Shown here: positions 11,941-23,640 of the stretch, in pieces
Numbering within the stretch: the first letter of the stretch is position 1
How the letters are laid out: each line of letters opens with the position of its first letter
Assembly (NCBI RefSeq): GCF_029227915.1
Contig: NC_079886.1
Location: forward strand, 14,317,001-14,381,000
DNA length: 64,000 nt
Direction: 5' to 3'
Source of the DNA: Hydractinia symbiolongicarpus
Taxonomy: Eukaryota > Cnidaria > Hydrozoa > Anthoathecata > Hydractiniidae
The notes under the pieces: generated by a model
Database searches by the model: none
Told to the model about the DNA's origin: nothing
What the model saw: the letters and a program-made list of their open reading frames with translations, nothing else
Translations under genes and position numbers: made by a program

Positions 11941-14900
11941 TTTTCATTAGCGCCGTTGCCTTACAACACTCTTAACTACGTGCACAGTCCTATAAGGCTG
12001 TAATATGGCCTTTTGCAGTCTAATAAAAGCCTTGCACGTAAATCACGCGGTTTCAACTCTCTGCGCATTTTACCATTCGACTAACCCTTCCAGTCTCAAT
12101 GCGCTACAACGTTCCAAGTCGTTTTCATTAGCGCCAATGCATTAGAACATTCTTAACTACGTTTACCGTCCTATAAAGGCTGTAATATTGCCTTTTGCAG
12201 TCTCATAAAGGCCTCACACGTAAATCACGTGGTTTCACCTGTCTGCCCAGGTTACCATTGCACTGTTCCTTCCAGTCTCATGCGTTACCACGTCCCAAGT
12301 CGTTTTCATTGGCGCCGTTGCCTTACAACACTCTTAACTACGTGCACAGTCCTATAAAGGCTGTAATATGGCCTTTTGCAGTCTAATGAAGGCCTCGCAC
12401 GTAAATCACGTGGTTTCACCTGTCTGCGCAGGTTACCATTGGACTAGTGCTTCCAGTCTGAATGCGCTACAACGTCGCAAGTTGTTTTCATTAGCGCTGT
12501 GGCCTTAGAACTGTCTTAACTATGTGCACAGTCCTATAAAGGCTGTAATATGGCTTTTGCAGTCTCATAAACGCTTCACACGTAAATCACGCGGTTTCAG
12601 CTGACTGCGCCGGTAACCATTGGACTTGTCGTTCCAGTCTTAATGCGCTACCACGTCCCAAGTCGTATTGATTAGCGCCGTGGCCTTAGAACACTCTTAA
12701 CTACGTGCACAGTCCTATAAAGGCTGTAATATTGCCCTTTGCAGTCTAATAAAGGCCTGACACGTAAATCACGTGCTTCCATTTGCCTGTGCAGGTTACC
12801 ATTGGACTATTTCTTCCAGTCTCAATGCGCTACAACGTCCCAAGTCATTTTCATTAGCGCCGTTGCCTTAGAACACTCTTAACTACGTGCACAGTCCTAT
12901 AAAGGCTGTAATATTGCCTTTGGCAGTCTAATAAAGGCCTGACACGTAAATCACGTGCTTCCATTTGCCTGTGCAGGTTAAAATTGGACTATTCCTTCCA
13001 GTCTCAATGCGCTACAACGTCCCAAGTCGTTTTCATTAGCGCCGTTGCCTTAGAACACTCTTAACTACGTGCACAGTCCTATAAAGGCTGTAATATGGCC
13101 TTTTGCAGTCTAATAAAAGCCTCACACGTAAACACGTGGTTCCATCTGGCTGCGCAGGTTACCATTGCACTATTCCTTCCAGTCTCAATGCGCTACAACG
13201 TCCCAAGTCGTTTTTATTAGCGCCGCTGCCTTACAACATTCTTATTACGTGCACAGTCCTAAAAAAGGCTGTAATATGGCCTTTTACAGTCTAATAAAAG
13301 CCTCACACGTAAATCACGTGGTTCCATCTGCCTGTGCAGGCTACCATTTGGACTATTCCTTACAGTCTCCTCGTGCTACAACGTCCCAAGTCGTTTTCAT
13401 TAGCGCCGTTGCTTTACAACACTCTTAACTACGTGCACAGTCCTATAAAGGCTGTAATATGGCCTTTTGCAGTCTAATAAAGGCTTCACACGTAAATCAC
13501 GTGGTTTCACATGCCTGCGCGGGTTACCATTCGACTGTTCCTTCCAGTCTCGATGCACTTCAACGTTTCAAGTGGTTTTCCTAAGCGCCGTGGCCTTAGA
13601 ACTCTCTTAACTATGTGCACAGTCCTATAAGGGCTGTGATATGGCCTTTTGCAGTCTAATAAAAGCCTCACACGTAAATCACGCGGTTTCAGCTGACTGA
13701 GCTGGTTACCATTGGACTTGTCGTTCCAGTCTCAATGCACTACCACGTCCCAAGTCGTTTTCATTAGCGCCGTTGCCTTACAACACTCTTAACTATGTGT
13801 ATGGCCTTTTGCAGTCTAATAAAAGCTTCACACGTAAATCACGTGGTTCCATCTGCCTGCGCAGGTTACCATTGGACTAGACGTTTCAGTCTCAATGCAC
13901 TACAACGTCCCAAGTCGTTTTCATTGGCGAAGTCGCCTTAGAACACTCTTAACTACGTGCACAGTCCTATAAAGGCTGTAATATGGCCTTTTGCAATCTA
14001 ATAAAAGCCACACACGTAAATCACGTGGTTCCATCTGCCTGCGCAGGTTACCATTGCACTATTCCTTCCAGTCTCAATGCACTACAACGTCCCCAGTCAT
14101 TTTCATTAGCGCCACTGCCTTACAACACATTTAACTACGTGCACAGTCCTATAAAGGCTGTAATATGGCCTTTTGCAGTCTAATAAAGGACTCGCACGTA
14201 ATTCACGCGGTTTCCCCTGTCTGCGCAGGTTACCATTGGACTAGTCCTTCCAGTCTCAATGCGTTACAACGTTCCAAGTCGTTTTCATTAGCGCCATTGC
14301 ATTAGAACACTCTTAACTACGTTCACCGTCCTATAAAGGCTGTAATATTGCCTTTTGCAGTCTCATAAAGGCCTCACACGTAAATCACGTGGTTTCACCT
14401 GTCTGCCCAGGTTACCATTGCACTGTTCCTTCCAGTCTCATGCGTTACCACGTCCCCAGTCATTTTCATTAGCGCCACTGCCTTACAACATATTTAACTA
14501 CGTGCACAGTCCTATAAAGGCTGTAATATGGCCGTTTGCAGTCTAATAAAGGACTCGCACGTAAATCACTCGGTTTCACCTGTCTGCGCAGGTTACCATT
14601 GGACTAGTCCTTCCAGTCTCAATGCGTTACAACGTTCCAAGTCGTTTTCATTAGCGCCATTGCATTAGAACACTCTTAACTACGTTCACCGTCCTATAAA
14701 GGCTGTAATATTGCCTTTTGCAGTCTCATAAAGGCCTCACACGTAAATCACGTGGTTTCACCTGTCTGCCCAGGTTACCATTGCACTGTTCCTTCCAGTC
14801 TCATGCGTTACCACGTCCCAAGTCGTTTTCATTAGCGCCGTTGCCTTACAACACTCTTAACTACGTGCACAGTCCTATAAAGTCTGTAATATGGCCTTTT

Positions 14901-17637
14901 GCAGTCTAATAAAGGCCTCGCACGTAAATCACGTGGTTTCACCTGTCTGCGCAGGTTACCATTGGACTAGTCCTTCCAGTCTGAATGCGCTACAACGTCG
15001 CAAGTTGTTTTCATTAGCGCTGTGGCCTTAGAACTGTCTTAACTATGTGCACAGTCCTATAAAGGCTGTAATATGGCCTTTGCAGTCTAATAAAGGCTTC
15101 ACACGTAAATCACGCGGTTTCAGCTGACTGCGCCGGTTACCATTGGACTTGTCGTTCCAGTCTTAATGCGCTACCACGTCCCAAGTCGTATTCATTAGCG
15201 CCGTTGCCTTAGAACACTCTTAACTATGTGCACAGTCCTATAAAGGCTGTAATATTGCCCTTTGCAGTCTAATAAAGGCCTGACACGTAAATCACGTGCT
15301 TCCATTTGCCTGTGCAGGTTAAAATTGGACTATTCCTTCCACTCTCAATGCGCTACAATGTCCCAAGTCGTATTCATTAGCACCGTTGCCTTAGAACACT
15401 CTTAACTACGTGCACAGTCCTATAAAGGCTGTAATATGGCCTTTTGCAGTCTAATAAAAGCCTTGCACGTAAATCACGCGGTTTCACCTGTCTGCGCAGG
15501 TTACCATTGGACTTGTCGTTCCAGTCTCAATGCACTATCATGTCCCAAGTCATTTTCATTAGCGCCGTTGCCTTACAACACTCTTAACTATGTGTATGGC
15601 CTTTTGCAGTCTAATAAAAGCCTCACACGTAAATCACGCGGTTTCAGCTGACTGCGCCGGTTACCATTGGACTTGTCGTTCCAGTCTCAATGCGCTACCA
15701 CGTCCCAAGTCGTTTTCATTAGCGCCGTTGCCTTACAACACTCTTAACTATGTGTATGGCCTTTTGCAGTCTAATAAAAGCCTCACACGTAAATCACGTG
15801 GTTCCATCTGCCTGCGCAGGTTACCATTGGACTAGACGTTTTAGTCTCAATGCACTACAACGTCCCAAGTCGTTTTCATTGGCGAAGTTGCCTTAGAACA
15901 CTCTTAACTACGTGCACAGTCCTATAAAGCTGTAATATTGCCTTTTGCAGTCTAATAAAGGCCTGACACGTAAATCACGTGCTTCCATTTGCCTGTGCAG
16001 GTTACCATTGGACTATTCCTTCCAGTCTCAATGCACTACAACGTCCAAGTCGTTTTCATTAGCGCCATTGCCTTAGAACACTCTTAACTACGTGCACAGT
16101 CCTATAAAGGCTGTAATATTGCCTTTTGCAGTCTAATAAAGGCCTGACACGTAAATCACGTGCTTCCATTTGCCTATGCAGGTTACCATTGGACTATTCC
16201 TTCCAGTCTCAATGCGCTACAACGTCCCAAGTCGTTTTCATTAGCGCCGTTGCCTTAGAACACTCTTAACTACATGCACAGTCCTATAAAGGCTGTAATA
16301 TGGCCTTTTGCAGTCTAATAAAAGCCTCACACGTAAATCACGTGATTCCATCTGCCTGCGCAGGTTACCATTGCACTATTCCTTCCAGTCTCAATGCGCT
16401 ACGTCGTTTTCATTAGCGCCGCTGCCTTACAACATTCTTAACTACGTGCACAGTCCTATAAAGGCTGTAATGTGGCCTTTTGCAGTCTAATAAAAGCCTC
16501 GCACGTAAATCACGCGGTTTCACCTGTCTGCCCAGGTTACCATTGGACTAGTCCTTCCAGTCTGAATGCCCTACAACGTTCCAAGTCGTTTTCATTAGCG
16601 CCATTGCATTAGAACACTCTTAACTACGTGCACAATCCTATAAAGGCTGTAATATGGCGTTTTGCGGTTTAATAAAAGCCTGACACGTAAATCACGTGGT
16701 TCCATCTGCCTGTGCAGGCTACCATTGGATTATTCCTTACAGTCTCATCGTGCTACAACGTCCCAAGTCGTTTTCATTAGCGCCGTTACTTTACAACACT
16801 ATTAACTAAGTGCACAGTCCTTTAAAGTCTGTAATATTGCAATTTGCAGTCTCATTAAGGCCTCACACGTAAATCACGTGGTTTCACCTGTCTGCGCAGG
16901 TTACCATTGGACTTGTCGTTCCAGTCTGAATACGCTACCACGTCCCAAGTCGTTTTCATTAGCGCCGTTGCCTTACAACACTCTTAACTATATGTATGGC
17001 TTTTTGCAGTCTAATAAAAGCCTCACACGTAAATCACGTGGTTCCATCTGCCTGCGCAGGTCACCATTGGACTAGACGTTTCAGTCTCAATGCACTACAA
17101 CGTCCCAAGTAATTTTCATAAGCGCCACTGCCTTACAACACTCTTAACTACGTGCACAGTCCTATAAAGGCTGTAATATGGCCTTTTGCAGTCTAATAAA
17201 GGCTTCACACGTAAATCACGTGGTTTCACATGCCTGCGCGGGTTACCATTCGACTGTTCCTTCTAGTCTCGATGCACTTCAACGTTTCAAGTGGTTTTCC
17301 TAAGCGCCGTGGCCTTAGAACTCTCTTAACTATGTGCACAGTCCTATAAAGGCTGTAATATGGCCTTTTGCAGTCTAATAAAAGCCTCACACGTAAATCA
17401 CGCGGTTTCAGCTGACTGCGCCGGTTACCATTGGACTTGTCGTTCCAGTCTCAATGCGCTACCACCTCCCAAGCCGTTTTCATTAGCGCCGTTGCCTTAC
17501 AACACTCTTAACAATGTGTATGGCTTTTTGCAGTCTAATAAAAGCCTCACACGTAAATCACGTGGTTCCATCTGCCTGCGCAGGTTACCATTGGACTAGA
17601 CGTTTCAGTCTCAATGCACTACAACGTCCCAAGTCGT
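11941..17637 (+). repeat. A superunit, copy 2 (internally deleted)
   Basis: Second copy of the 11.94 kb superunit, shortened to about 5.7 kb. Offsets to copy 1 are 11,940, then 12,100, then 11,918. After about 16,200 the sequence matches about 10,145 onward (offset 6,057) rather than 4,310. So copy 2 lacks about 5.86 kb that copy 1 has between about 4.3 and 10.15 kb. The switch lies inside one monomer, consistent with unequal exchange between homologous monomers. The part after the switch shares private variants with the 10-11 kb region, for example CTATATGTATGG at 10,931 and 16,989. Confidence 0.8.
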
Positions 17638-17699
17638 TTTCATTGGCGAAGTCGCCTTAGAACACTCTTAACTACGTGCACAGTCCTATAAAGGCTGTA

Positions 17700-18634
17700 A
17701 TATGGCCTTTTGCAGTCTAATAAAAGCCTTGCACGTAAATCACGCGGTTTCAACTCTCTGCGCATTTTACCATTCGACTAACCCTTTCAGTCTCAATGCG
17801 CTACAACGTTCCAAGTCGTTTTCATTAGCGCCATTTCATTAGAACACTCTTAACTACGTTCACCGTCCTATAAAGGCTGTAATATTGCCTTTTGCAGTCT
17901 CATAAAGGCCTCACACGTAAATCACGTGGTTTCACCTGTCTGCCCAGGTTACCATTGCACTGTTCCTTCCAGTCTCATGCGTTACCACGTCCCAAGTCGT
18001 TTTCATTGGCGCCGTTGCCTTACAACACTCTTAATTACGTGCACAGTCCTATAAAGGCTGTAATATGGCCTTTTGCAGTCTAATAAAGGCCTCGCACGTA
18101 AATCACGTGGTTTCACCTGTCTGCGCAGGTTACCATTGGACTAGTGCTTCCAGTCTGAATGCGCTACAACGTCGCAAGTTGTTTTCATTAGCGCTGTGGC
18201 CTTAGAACTGTCTTAACTATGTGCACAGTCCTATAAAGGCTGTAATATGGCTTTTGCAGTCTAATAAAGGCTTCACACGTAAATCACGCGGTTTCAGCTG
18301 ACTGCGCCGGTTACCATTGGACTTGTCGTTCCAGTCTTAATGCGCTACCACGTCCCAAGTCGTATTGATTAGCGCCGTGGCCTTAGAACACTCTTAACTA
18401 CGTGCACAGTCATATAAAGGCTGTAATATTGCCCTTTGCAGTCTAATAAAGGCCTGACACGTAAATCACGTGCTTCCATTTGCCTGTGCAGGTTACCATT
18501 GGACTATTTCTTCCAGTCTCAATGCGCTACAACGTCCCAAGTCATTTTCATTAGCGCCGTTGCCTTAGAACACTCTTAACTACGTGCACAGTCCTATAAA
18601 GGCTGTAATATTGCCTTTGGCAGTCTAATAAAGG
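17700..18634 (+). repeat. A superunit, partial copy 3
   Basis: Matches about 64-998 at a constant offset of 17,637, including the rare words CAACTCTCTGCGCATTTTACC and CGTATTGATTAGCGCC. It stops matching at 18,635, where the sequence switches back to the equivalent of position 453. This looks like an internal repeat of about three monomers created by unequal exchange. Confidence 0.8.
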
Positions 18635-19390
18635 CCTCGCACGTAAATCACGTGGTTTCACCTGTCTGCGCAGGTTACCATTGGACTAGTCCTTCCAGTC
18701 TGAATGCGCTACAACGTCGCAAGTTGTTTTCATTAGCGCTGTGGCCTTAGAACTGTCTTAACTGTGTGCACAGTCCTATAAAGGCTGTAATATGGCTTTT
18801 GCAGTCTAATAAAGGCTTCACACGTAAATCACGCGGTTTCAGCTGACTGCGCCGGTTACCATTGGACTTGTCGTTCCAGTCTTAATGCGCTACCACGTCC
18901 CAAGTCGTATTGATTAGCGCCGTTGCCTTAGAACACTCTTAACTACGTGCACAGTCCTATAAAGGCTGTAATATTGCCCTTTGCAGTCTATTAAAGGCCT
19001 GACACGTAAATCACGTGCTTCCATTTGCCTGTGCAGGTTACCATTGGACTATTCCTTCCAGTCTCAATGCGCTACAACGTCCCAAGTCGTTTTCATTAGC
19101 GCCGTTGCCTTAGAACACTCTTAACTACGTGCACAGTCCTATAAAGGCTGTAATATTGCCTTTCGCAGTCTAATAAAGGCCTGACACGTAAATCACGTGC
19201 TTCCATTTGCCTGTGCAGGTTAAAATTGGACTATTTCTTCCAGTCTCAATGCGCTACAACGTCCCAAGTCGTTTTCATTAGCGCCGTTGCCTTAGAACAC
19301 TCTTAACTACGTGCGCAGTCCTATAAAGGCTGTAATATGGCCTTTTGCAGTCTAATAAAAGCCTCACACGTAAACACGTGGTTCCATCTG
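18635..19390 (+). repeat. A superunit, partial copy 4 (re-entry at unit position 453)
   Basis: Matches about 453-1,208 at offset 18,182, so the monomers carrying CAACGTCGCAAGTTG, CGTATTGATTAGC and GGTTAAAATTGG occur twice in a row relative to copy 1. After about 19,390 the monomers resemble the types near 4.4-4.7 kb and 11.5 kb. Confidence 0.75.
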
Positions 19391-19815
19391 CCTGTGCAGG
19401 CTACCATTGGACTATTCCTTACAGTCTCATCGTGCTACAACGTCCCAAGTCGTTTTCATTAGCGCCGTTGCTTTAAAACACTATTAACTACGTGCACAGT
19501 CCTATAAAGGCTGTAATATGGCCTTTTGCAGTCTAATAAAAGACTGGCACGTAAATCACGCGGTTTCGCCTGTCTGCGCAGGTTACCATTGGACTAGTTC
19601 TTCCAGTCTCAATGCGCTACAACGTTCCAAGTCGTTTTCATTAGCGCCATTGCATTAGAGCACTCTTAACTACGTGCATCGTCCTATAAAGGCTGTAATA
19701 TGGCCTTTTGCAGTCTAATAAAGGCCTCATCCGTAATTAACGTGGTTCCATCGGCCTGTGCAGGTTACCATTGCACTGTTCCTTCCAGTATCATGCGTTA
19801 CCACGTCCCAAGTCG

Positions 19816-21060
19816 TTTTCATTAGCGCCGTTGCCTTACAACACTCTTAACTACGTGCACAGTCCTATAAGGCTGTAATATGGCCTTTTGCAGTCTAGTA
19901 AAAGCCTTGCACGTAAATCACGCGGTTTCAACTCTCTGCGCATTTTACCATTCGACTAACCCTTCCAGTCTCAATGCGCTACAACGTTCCAAATCGTTTT
20001 CATTAGCGCCATTGCATTAGAACACTCTTAACTACGTTCACCGTCCTATAAAGGCTGTAATATTGCCTTTTGCAGTCTCATAAAGGCCTCACACGTAAAT
20101 CACGTCGTTTCACCTGTCTGCCCAGGTTACCATTGCACTGTTCCTTCCAGTCTCATGCGTTACCACGTTCCAAGTCGTTTTCATTGGCGCCGTTGCCTTA
20201 CAACACTCTTAACTACGTGCACAGTCCTATAAAGGCTGTAATATGGCCTTTTGCAGTCTAATAAAGGCCTCGCACGTAAATCACGTGGTTTCACCTGTCT
20301 GCGCTGGTTACCATTGGACTAGTCCTTCCAGTCTGAATGCGCTACAACGTCGCAAGTTGTTTTCATTAGCGCTGTGGCCTTAGAACTGTCTTAACTATGT
20401 GCACAGTCCTATAAAGGCTGTAATATGGCTTTTGCAGTCTAATAAAGGCTTCACACGTAAATCACGCGGTTTCAGCTGACTGCGCCGGTTACCATTGGAC
20501 TTGTCGTTCCAGTCTTAATGCGCTACCACGTCCCAAGTCGTATTGATTAGCGCCGTTGCCTTAGAACACTCTTAACTACGTGCACAGTCCTATAAAGGCT
20601 GTAATATTGCCCTTTGCAGTCTAATAAAGGCCTGACACGTAAATCACGTGCTTCCATTTGCCTGTGCAGGTTACCATTGGACTATTCCTTCCAGTCTCCA
20701 TGCGCTACAACGTCCCAAGTCGTTTTCATTAGCGCCGTTGCCTTAGAACACTCTTAACTACGTGCACAGTCCTATAAAGGCTGTAATATTGCCTTTGGCA
20801 GTCTAATAAAGGCCTGACACGTAAATCACGTGCTTCCATTTGCCTGTGGAGGTTAAAATTGGACTATTCCTTCCAGTCTCCATGCGCTACAACGTCCCAA
20901 GTCGTTTTCATTAGCGCCGTTGCCTTAGAACACTCTTAACTACGTGCACAGTCCTATAAAGGCTGTAATATGGCCTTTTGCAGTCTAATAAAAGCCTCAC
21001 ACGTAAACACGTGGTTCCATCTGCCTGCGCAGGTTACCATTGCACTATTCCTTCCAGTCT
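19816..21060 (+). repeat. A superunit, partial copy 5 at the array end
   Basis: Matches 1-1,245 at offset 19,815 and includes the one-base-short CCTATAAGGCTG seen at the start of copies 1 and 2. The match ends about 330 bp before the A/B boundary. Together with copies 3 and 4, this part of the superunit is over-represented near the boundary. Confidence 0.8.
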
Positions 21061-21211
21061 CATCGTGCTACAACGTCCCAAGTCGTTTTCATTAGCGCCG
21101 TTGCTTTACAACACTATTAACTACGTGCACAGTCTTATAAAGTCTGTAATATTGCGATTTACAGTCTAATTAAGGCCTCACACGTAAATCACGTGGTTTC
21201 ACCTGTCTGTG

Positions 21212-21225
21212 CAGGCAGATGGAAC
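21212..21225 (-). other. Inverted 14 bp fragment (fold-back scar)
   Basis: The sequence CAGGCAGATGGAAC is the reverse complement of GTTCCATCTGCCTG, a normal forward-strand part of A monomers (for example at about 5,333-5,346). It replaces the expected forward sequence right after CCTGTCTGTG. The inverted copy begins at the monomer's palindrome (CCTGTGCAGG), which is what a short template switch on a hairpin would leave. It is the only inverted satellite piece I noticed. Confidence 0.8.
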
Positions 21226-21275
21226 ACCATTGGACTATTCCTTACAGTCTACCATTGGACTATTCCTTACAGTCT
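21226..21275 (+). repeat. 25 bp direct tandem duplication
   Basis: The 25 bp running from ACCATTGGACTATTCC to CAGTCT occur twice back to back, at 21,226-21,250 and 21,251-21,275, immediately after the inverted fragment. This sequence occurs once per monomer elsewhere. It looks like part of the same replication or repair event as the adjacent inversion. Confidence 0.9.
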
Positions 21276-21424
21276 CATCGTGCTACAACGTCCCAAGTCG
21301 TTTTCATTAGCGCCGTTGCTTTACAACACTATTAACTACGTGCACAGTCCTATAAAGTCTGTAATATTGCTATTTGTAGTCTAATTAAGGCTGTAAGAAC
21401 GCTCCTAAGTACGGGTAAAAGCCT

Positions 21425-23125
21425 TCAAATCCTGTAATTTTGTCTTTTACGGCCTAATAAGGACTCTAGACGTAAATGACGTGGTTCAACCTGCCCAGAC
21501 AGGTGGCCATCGGTCTAGTGCTTTCAGTCTCATAGGACTACGAAGTTTTAAGTCGTTTTCATGAACACCAGGCTCTATAAACGGCGCTAAGTACGGGCAA
21601 AAACCTTCAAAACCTGTAATATGGTCTTTTGCGGCCTAATAAGGACTCTAGACGTAAATGACGTGGTTTCGCCTGCCGAAACTGGTGGCCACCGGTCTAG
21701 TCCTTTCAGTCTCATTAGAATACGATGATTTCAGTCGTTTTCCTGAGCACCTCGCAATAAGAACGCTGTTAAGTACGTACACAGGCCTTCAAAGCCTGTA
21801 ATGTGTCTCTTTACAGCCTAATATGAACTCTACACGAAAATCACCTGGCTCTACATGCCCAGACAGGTGGCCATCGGTCGAATTCTTATAGTCTCATTGG
21901 AATACGACGTATTAAGTCGTTTTCCTGAGCATCAGGCTCTAAGAACGCTCCTAAGTACGGGCAAAAGCCTTCAAAGCCTGTATTATGGTCTTTTGCGCCC
22001 TAAAAAGGACTCTACACGTAAATGACGAAGTTCCACGTGTTCAAACAGGTGGTCATCATTACAGCCTTTTCAGTCTCATTGGACTACGATGTAATAAGTC
22101 GTTTTTCTGAGCATCAGGCACTAAGAACGCTGCTAGCTACATGCACAGGCCTCTCAAGCTTGTAATATGTCTTTTTATGGCCTAATCAAGACTTTACACG
22201 TGAATCACCTAGTTCCACGTGCCCAGGCAGGTGGCCACCGGTCGAGTTTTTTTAGTCTCATTGGACTACGATGACTTAAGTCGTTTTCCTGAGCACCAGT
22301 CTCTAAGAACGTTGTTAAGTGCGGGCAAATGCCTTCAAAGCGTGTAATATGGTCTTTTACGACCTATAAAGGCCTCCAGACGTAAATGACATGGTTCCAC
22401 CATCCTCAAACTGGTAGTTAACGGTCTAGTCATTTCAGTCTCATTGCATTACGTTGTATAAAATCGTTTTCCTGAGCACCAGGTACTAAATTGCTGGTAA
22501 ATACGTACATAGGCCTTTAAAGGCTATAAAATGTCCTTTCATGGCCTAATCAGGACTCTACATGTATATTACCTAGTTCCACGTGCCCAAACAGGTGGCC
22601 ATCGGCGAGTTCTTTTAGTCTATTTGAACTACGACGTATTAAGTCGTTTTCCTGAGCACCAGGCTCTAAGAACGCTGCTAAGTACGTGCAAAAGCCTTTA
22701 AAACCTATAATATGACCTTTTATGGGATAATCAGGACTCTACACGTATATCACCTGGTTCCACCTGCCCAAACAGGTGGCCACGGGTCTAGCCCTTTCAG
22801 TCTTACTGACTACGATGTAATAAGTCGTTTTCCTGAGCACTAGGTGCTAAATTTCCGGTAAATACGTGCACAGGACTTTAAAACCTATAATATGTCCTTG
22901 TATAACCTAGTCAGGACTCTACACGTAAATCACCTGGTTCCACGTGGCCAGACAGGTGACCATCGGTCGACTTCTTATAGTTTCATTGGACTACGACGTA
23001 TTAAGTCGTTTTCCTGAGCACCAGTCTCTAAGAACGCTCCTAAGTACGGGCAAAATCCTTCAAAGCCTGTAATGTGTCTTTTTACAGCCTAATATGGACT
23101 CTACACTTAATCACCTGGTTCCACG
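21425..23125 (+). repeat. B block alpha, copy 1
   Basis: About nine monomers that recur at 30,770-32,460 (offset 9,343, falling to 9,338 after small indels) and, with changes, at 62,400-64,000. Recognisable members are the monomers with TTTTCATGAACACCAGG, CACCACGCAATAAGAACG or close variants, AAGTGCGGGCAAATGCC and TTTACAGCCTAATATGG. After about 23,125 it switches to a type best matched near 39.9 kb (GGTGTAGATCTTTTAGT). Confidence 0.8.
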
Positions 23126-23640
23126 TGGCCAGACAGGTGGCCAATGGTGTAGATCTTTTAGTCTCGTTGGACTACCATGTATTAAGTCGTTTTCCTGAGC
23201 ACCAGGCGTTAAGAACGCTCCTAAGTACGGGCAAAAGCCTTCAAAGCCTGTAATATGGTCTTTTGCGTTTTAATAAGGACTCTAGACGTAAATGACGTGG
23301 TTCCACTTGCTCAAACTGGTCGTTACCGATCTAGTCATTTCAGTCTGATTGGACAACGATTCATAAAGACGTTTTTTTGAGCACCAGGTACTAAATTGCT
23401 GGTAAATACGTACACAGGACTTTGAAGCCTATAATATGTCTTTTTATGGCGTAATCAGGACTCTACACGTATATCACCTGGTTCCACGTGCCCAGACAGG
23501 TGGCCATCGGTCTAGTTCTTTTAGTCTCATGGGACTACGAAGTTTTAAGTCGTTTTCCTGAGCACCAGGCTCTAAGAACGCTCCTAAGTACGGGCAAAAT
23601 CCTTCAAAGCCTGTAATATGGTCTTTTGCGGCTTAATCGG

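Larger units (their letters stand above)
1..21390 (+). repeat. Satellite array, subfamily A (~182 bp monomers)
   Basis: About 118 head-to-tail monomers. The TAATAT anchor recurs at 61, 243, 424, 606, 787, 969, 1151, 1332 and 1515, a spacing of 181-183 bp, and continues so to the boundary. Diagnostic words are TTTTGCAGTCTAATAAA, CACGTAAATCACGTGG, CCTGCGCAGG or CCTGTGCAGG, AAGTCGTTTTCATTAGCGCC and AGTCCTATAAAGGCTG. A typical monomer is about 46% G+C with 9 CpG. Several monomer types recur in a fixed order and build the superunits listed separately. Shorter variants exist: 160 bp (22 bp deletion) and ~172 bp (10 bp deletion giving GCTACGTCG at about 6,252, 10,342 and 16,397). No unique sequence interrupts the array. 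The left edge of the window lies inside it. The family is not recognised; a centromeric or heterochromatic location is inference. Confidence 0.97.
21181..21434 (+). other. Subfamily A/B boundary region
   Basis: The last A monomers end here and B begins. The last A anchor is at 21,362 and the first B anchor (TAATTT) is at 21,435, only 73 bp apart. A sequence continues to TCTAATTAAGGC at about 21,391, and then B sequence starts at TAAGAACGCTCCTAAG, which belongs near monomer position 143. About 109 bp of monomer are therefore missing at the join. Shared bases at the join are few, so the breakpoint is uncertain by a few bases. Just upstream are a 14 bp inverted fragment and a 25 bp direct duplication. 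Confidence 0.9.

Noticed and set aside
21181-21434. A/B boundary as a transposon insertion site
   Set aside because: No target-site duplication, terminal repeat or foreign sequence is visible; both sides are satellite and the only extras are pieces of the monomer itself.
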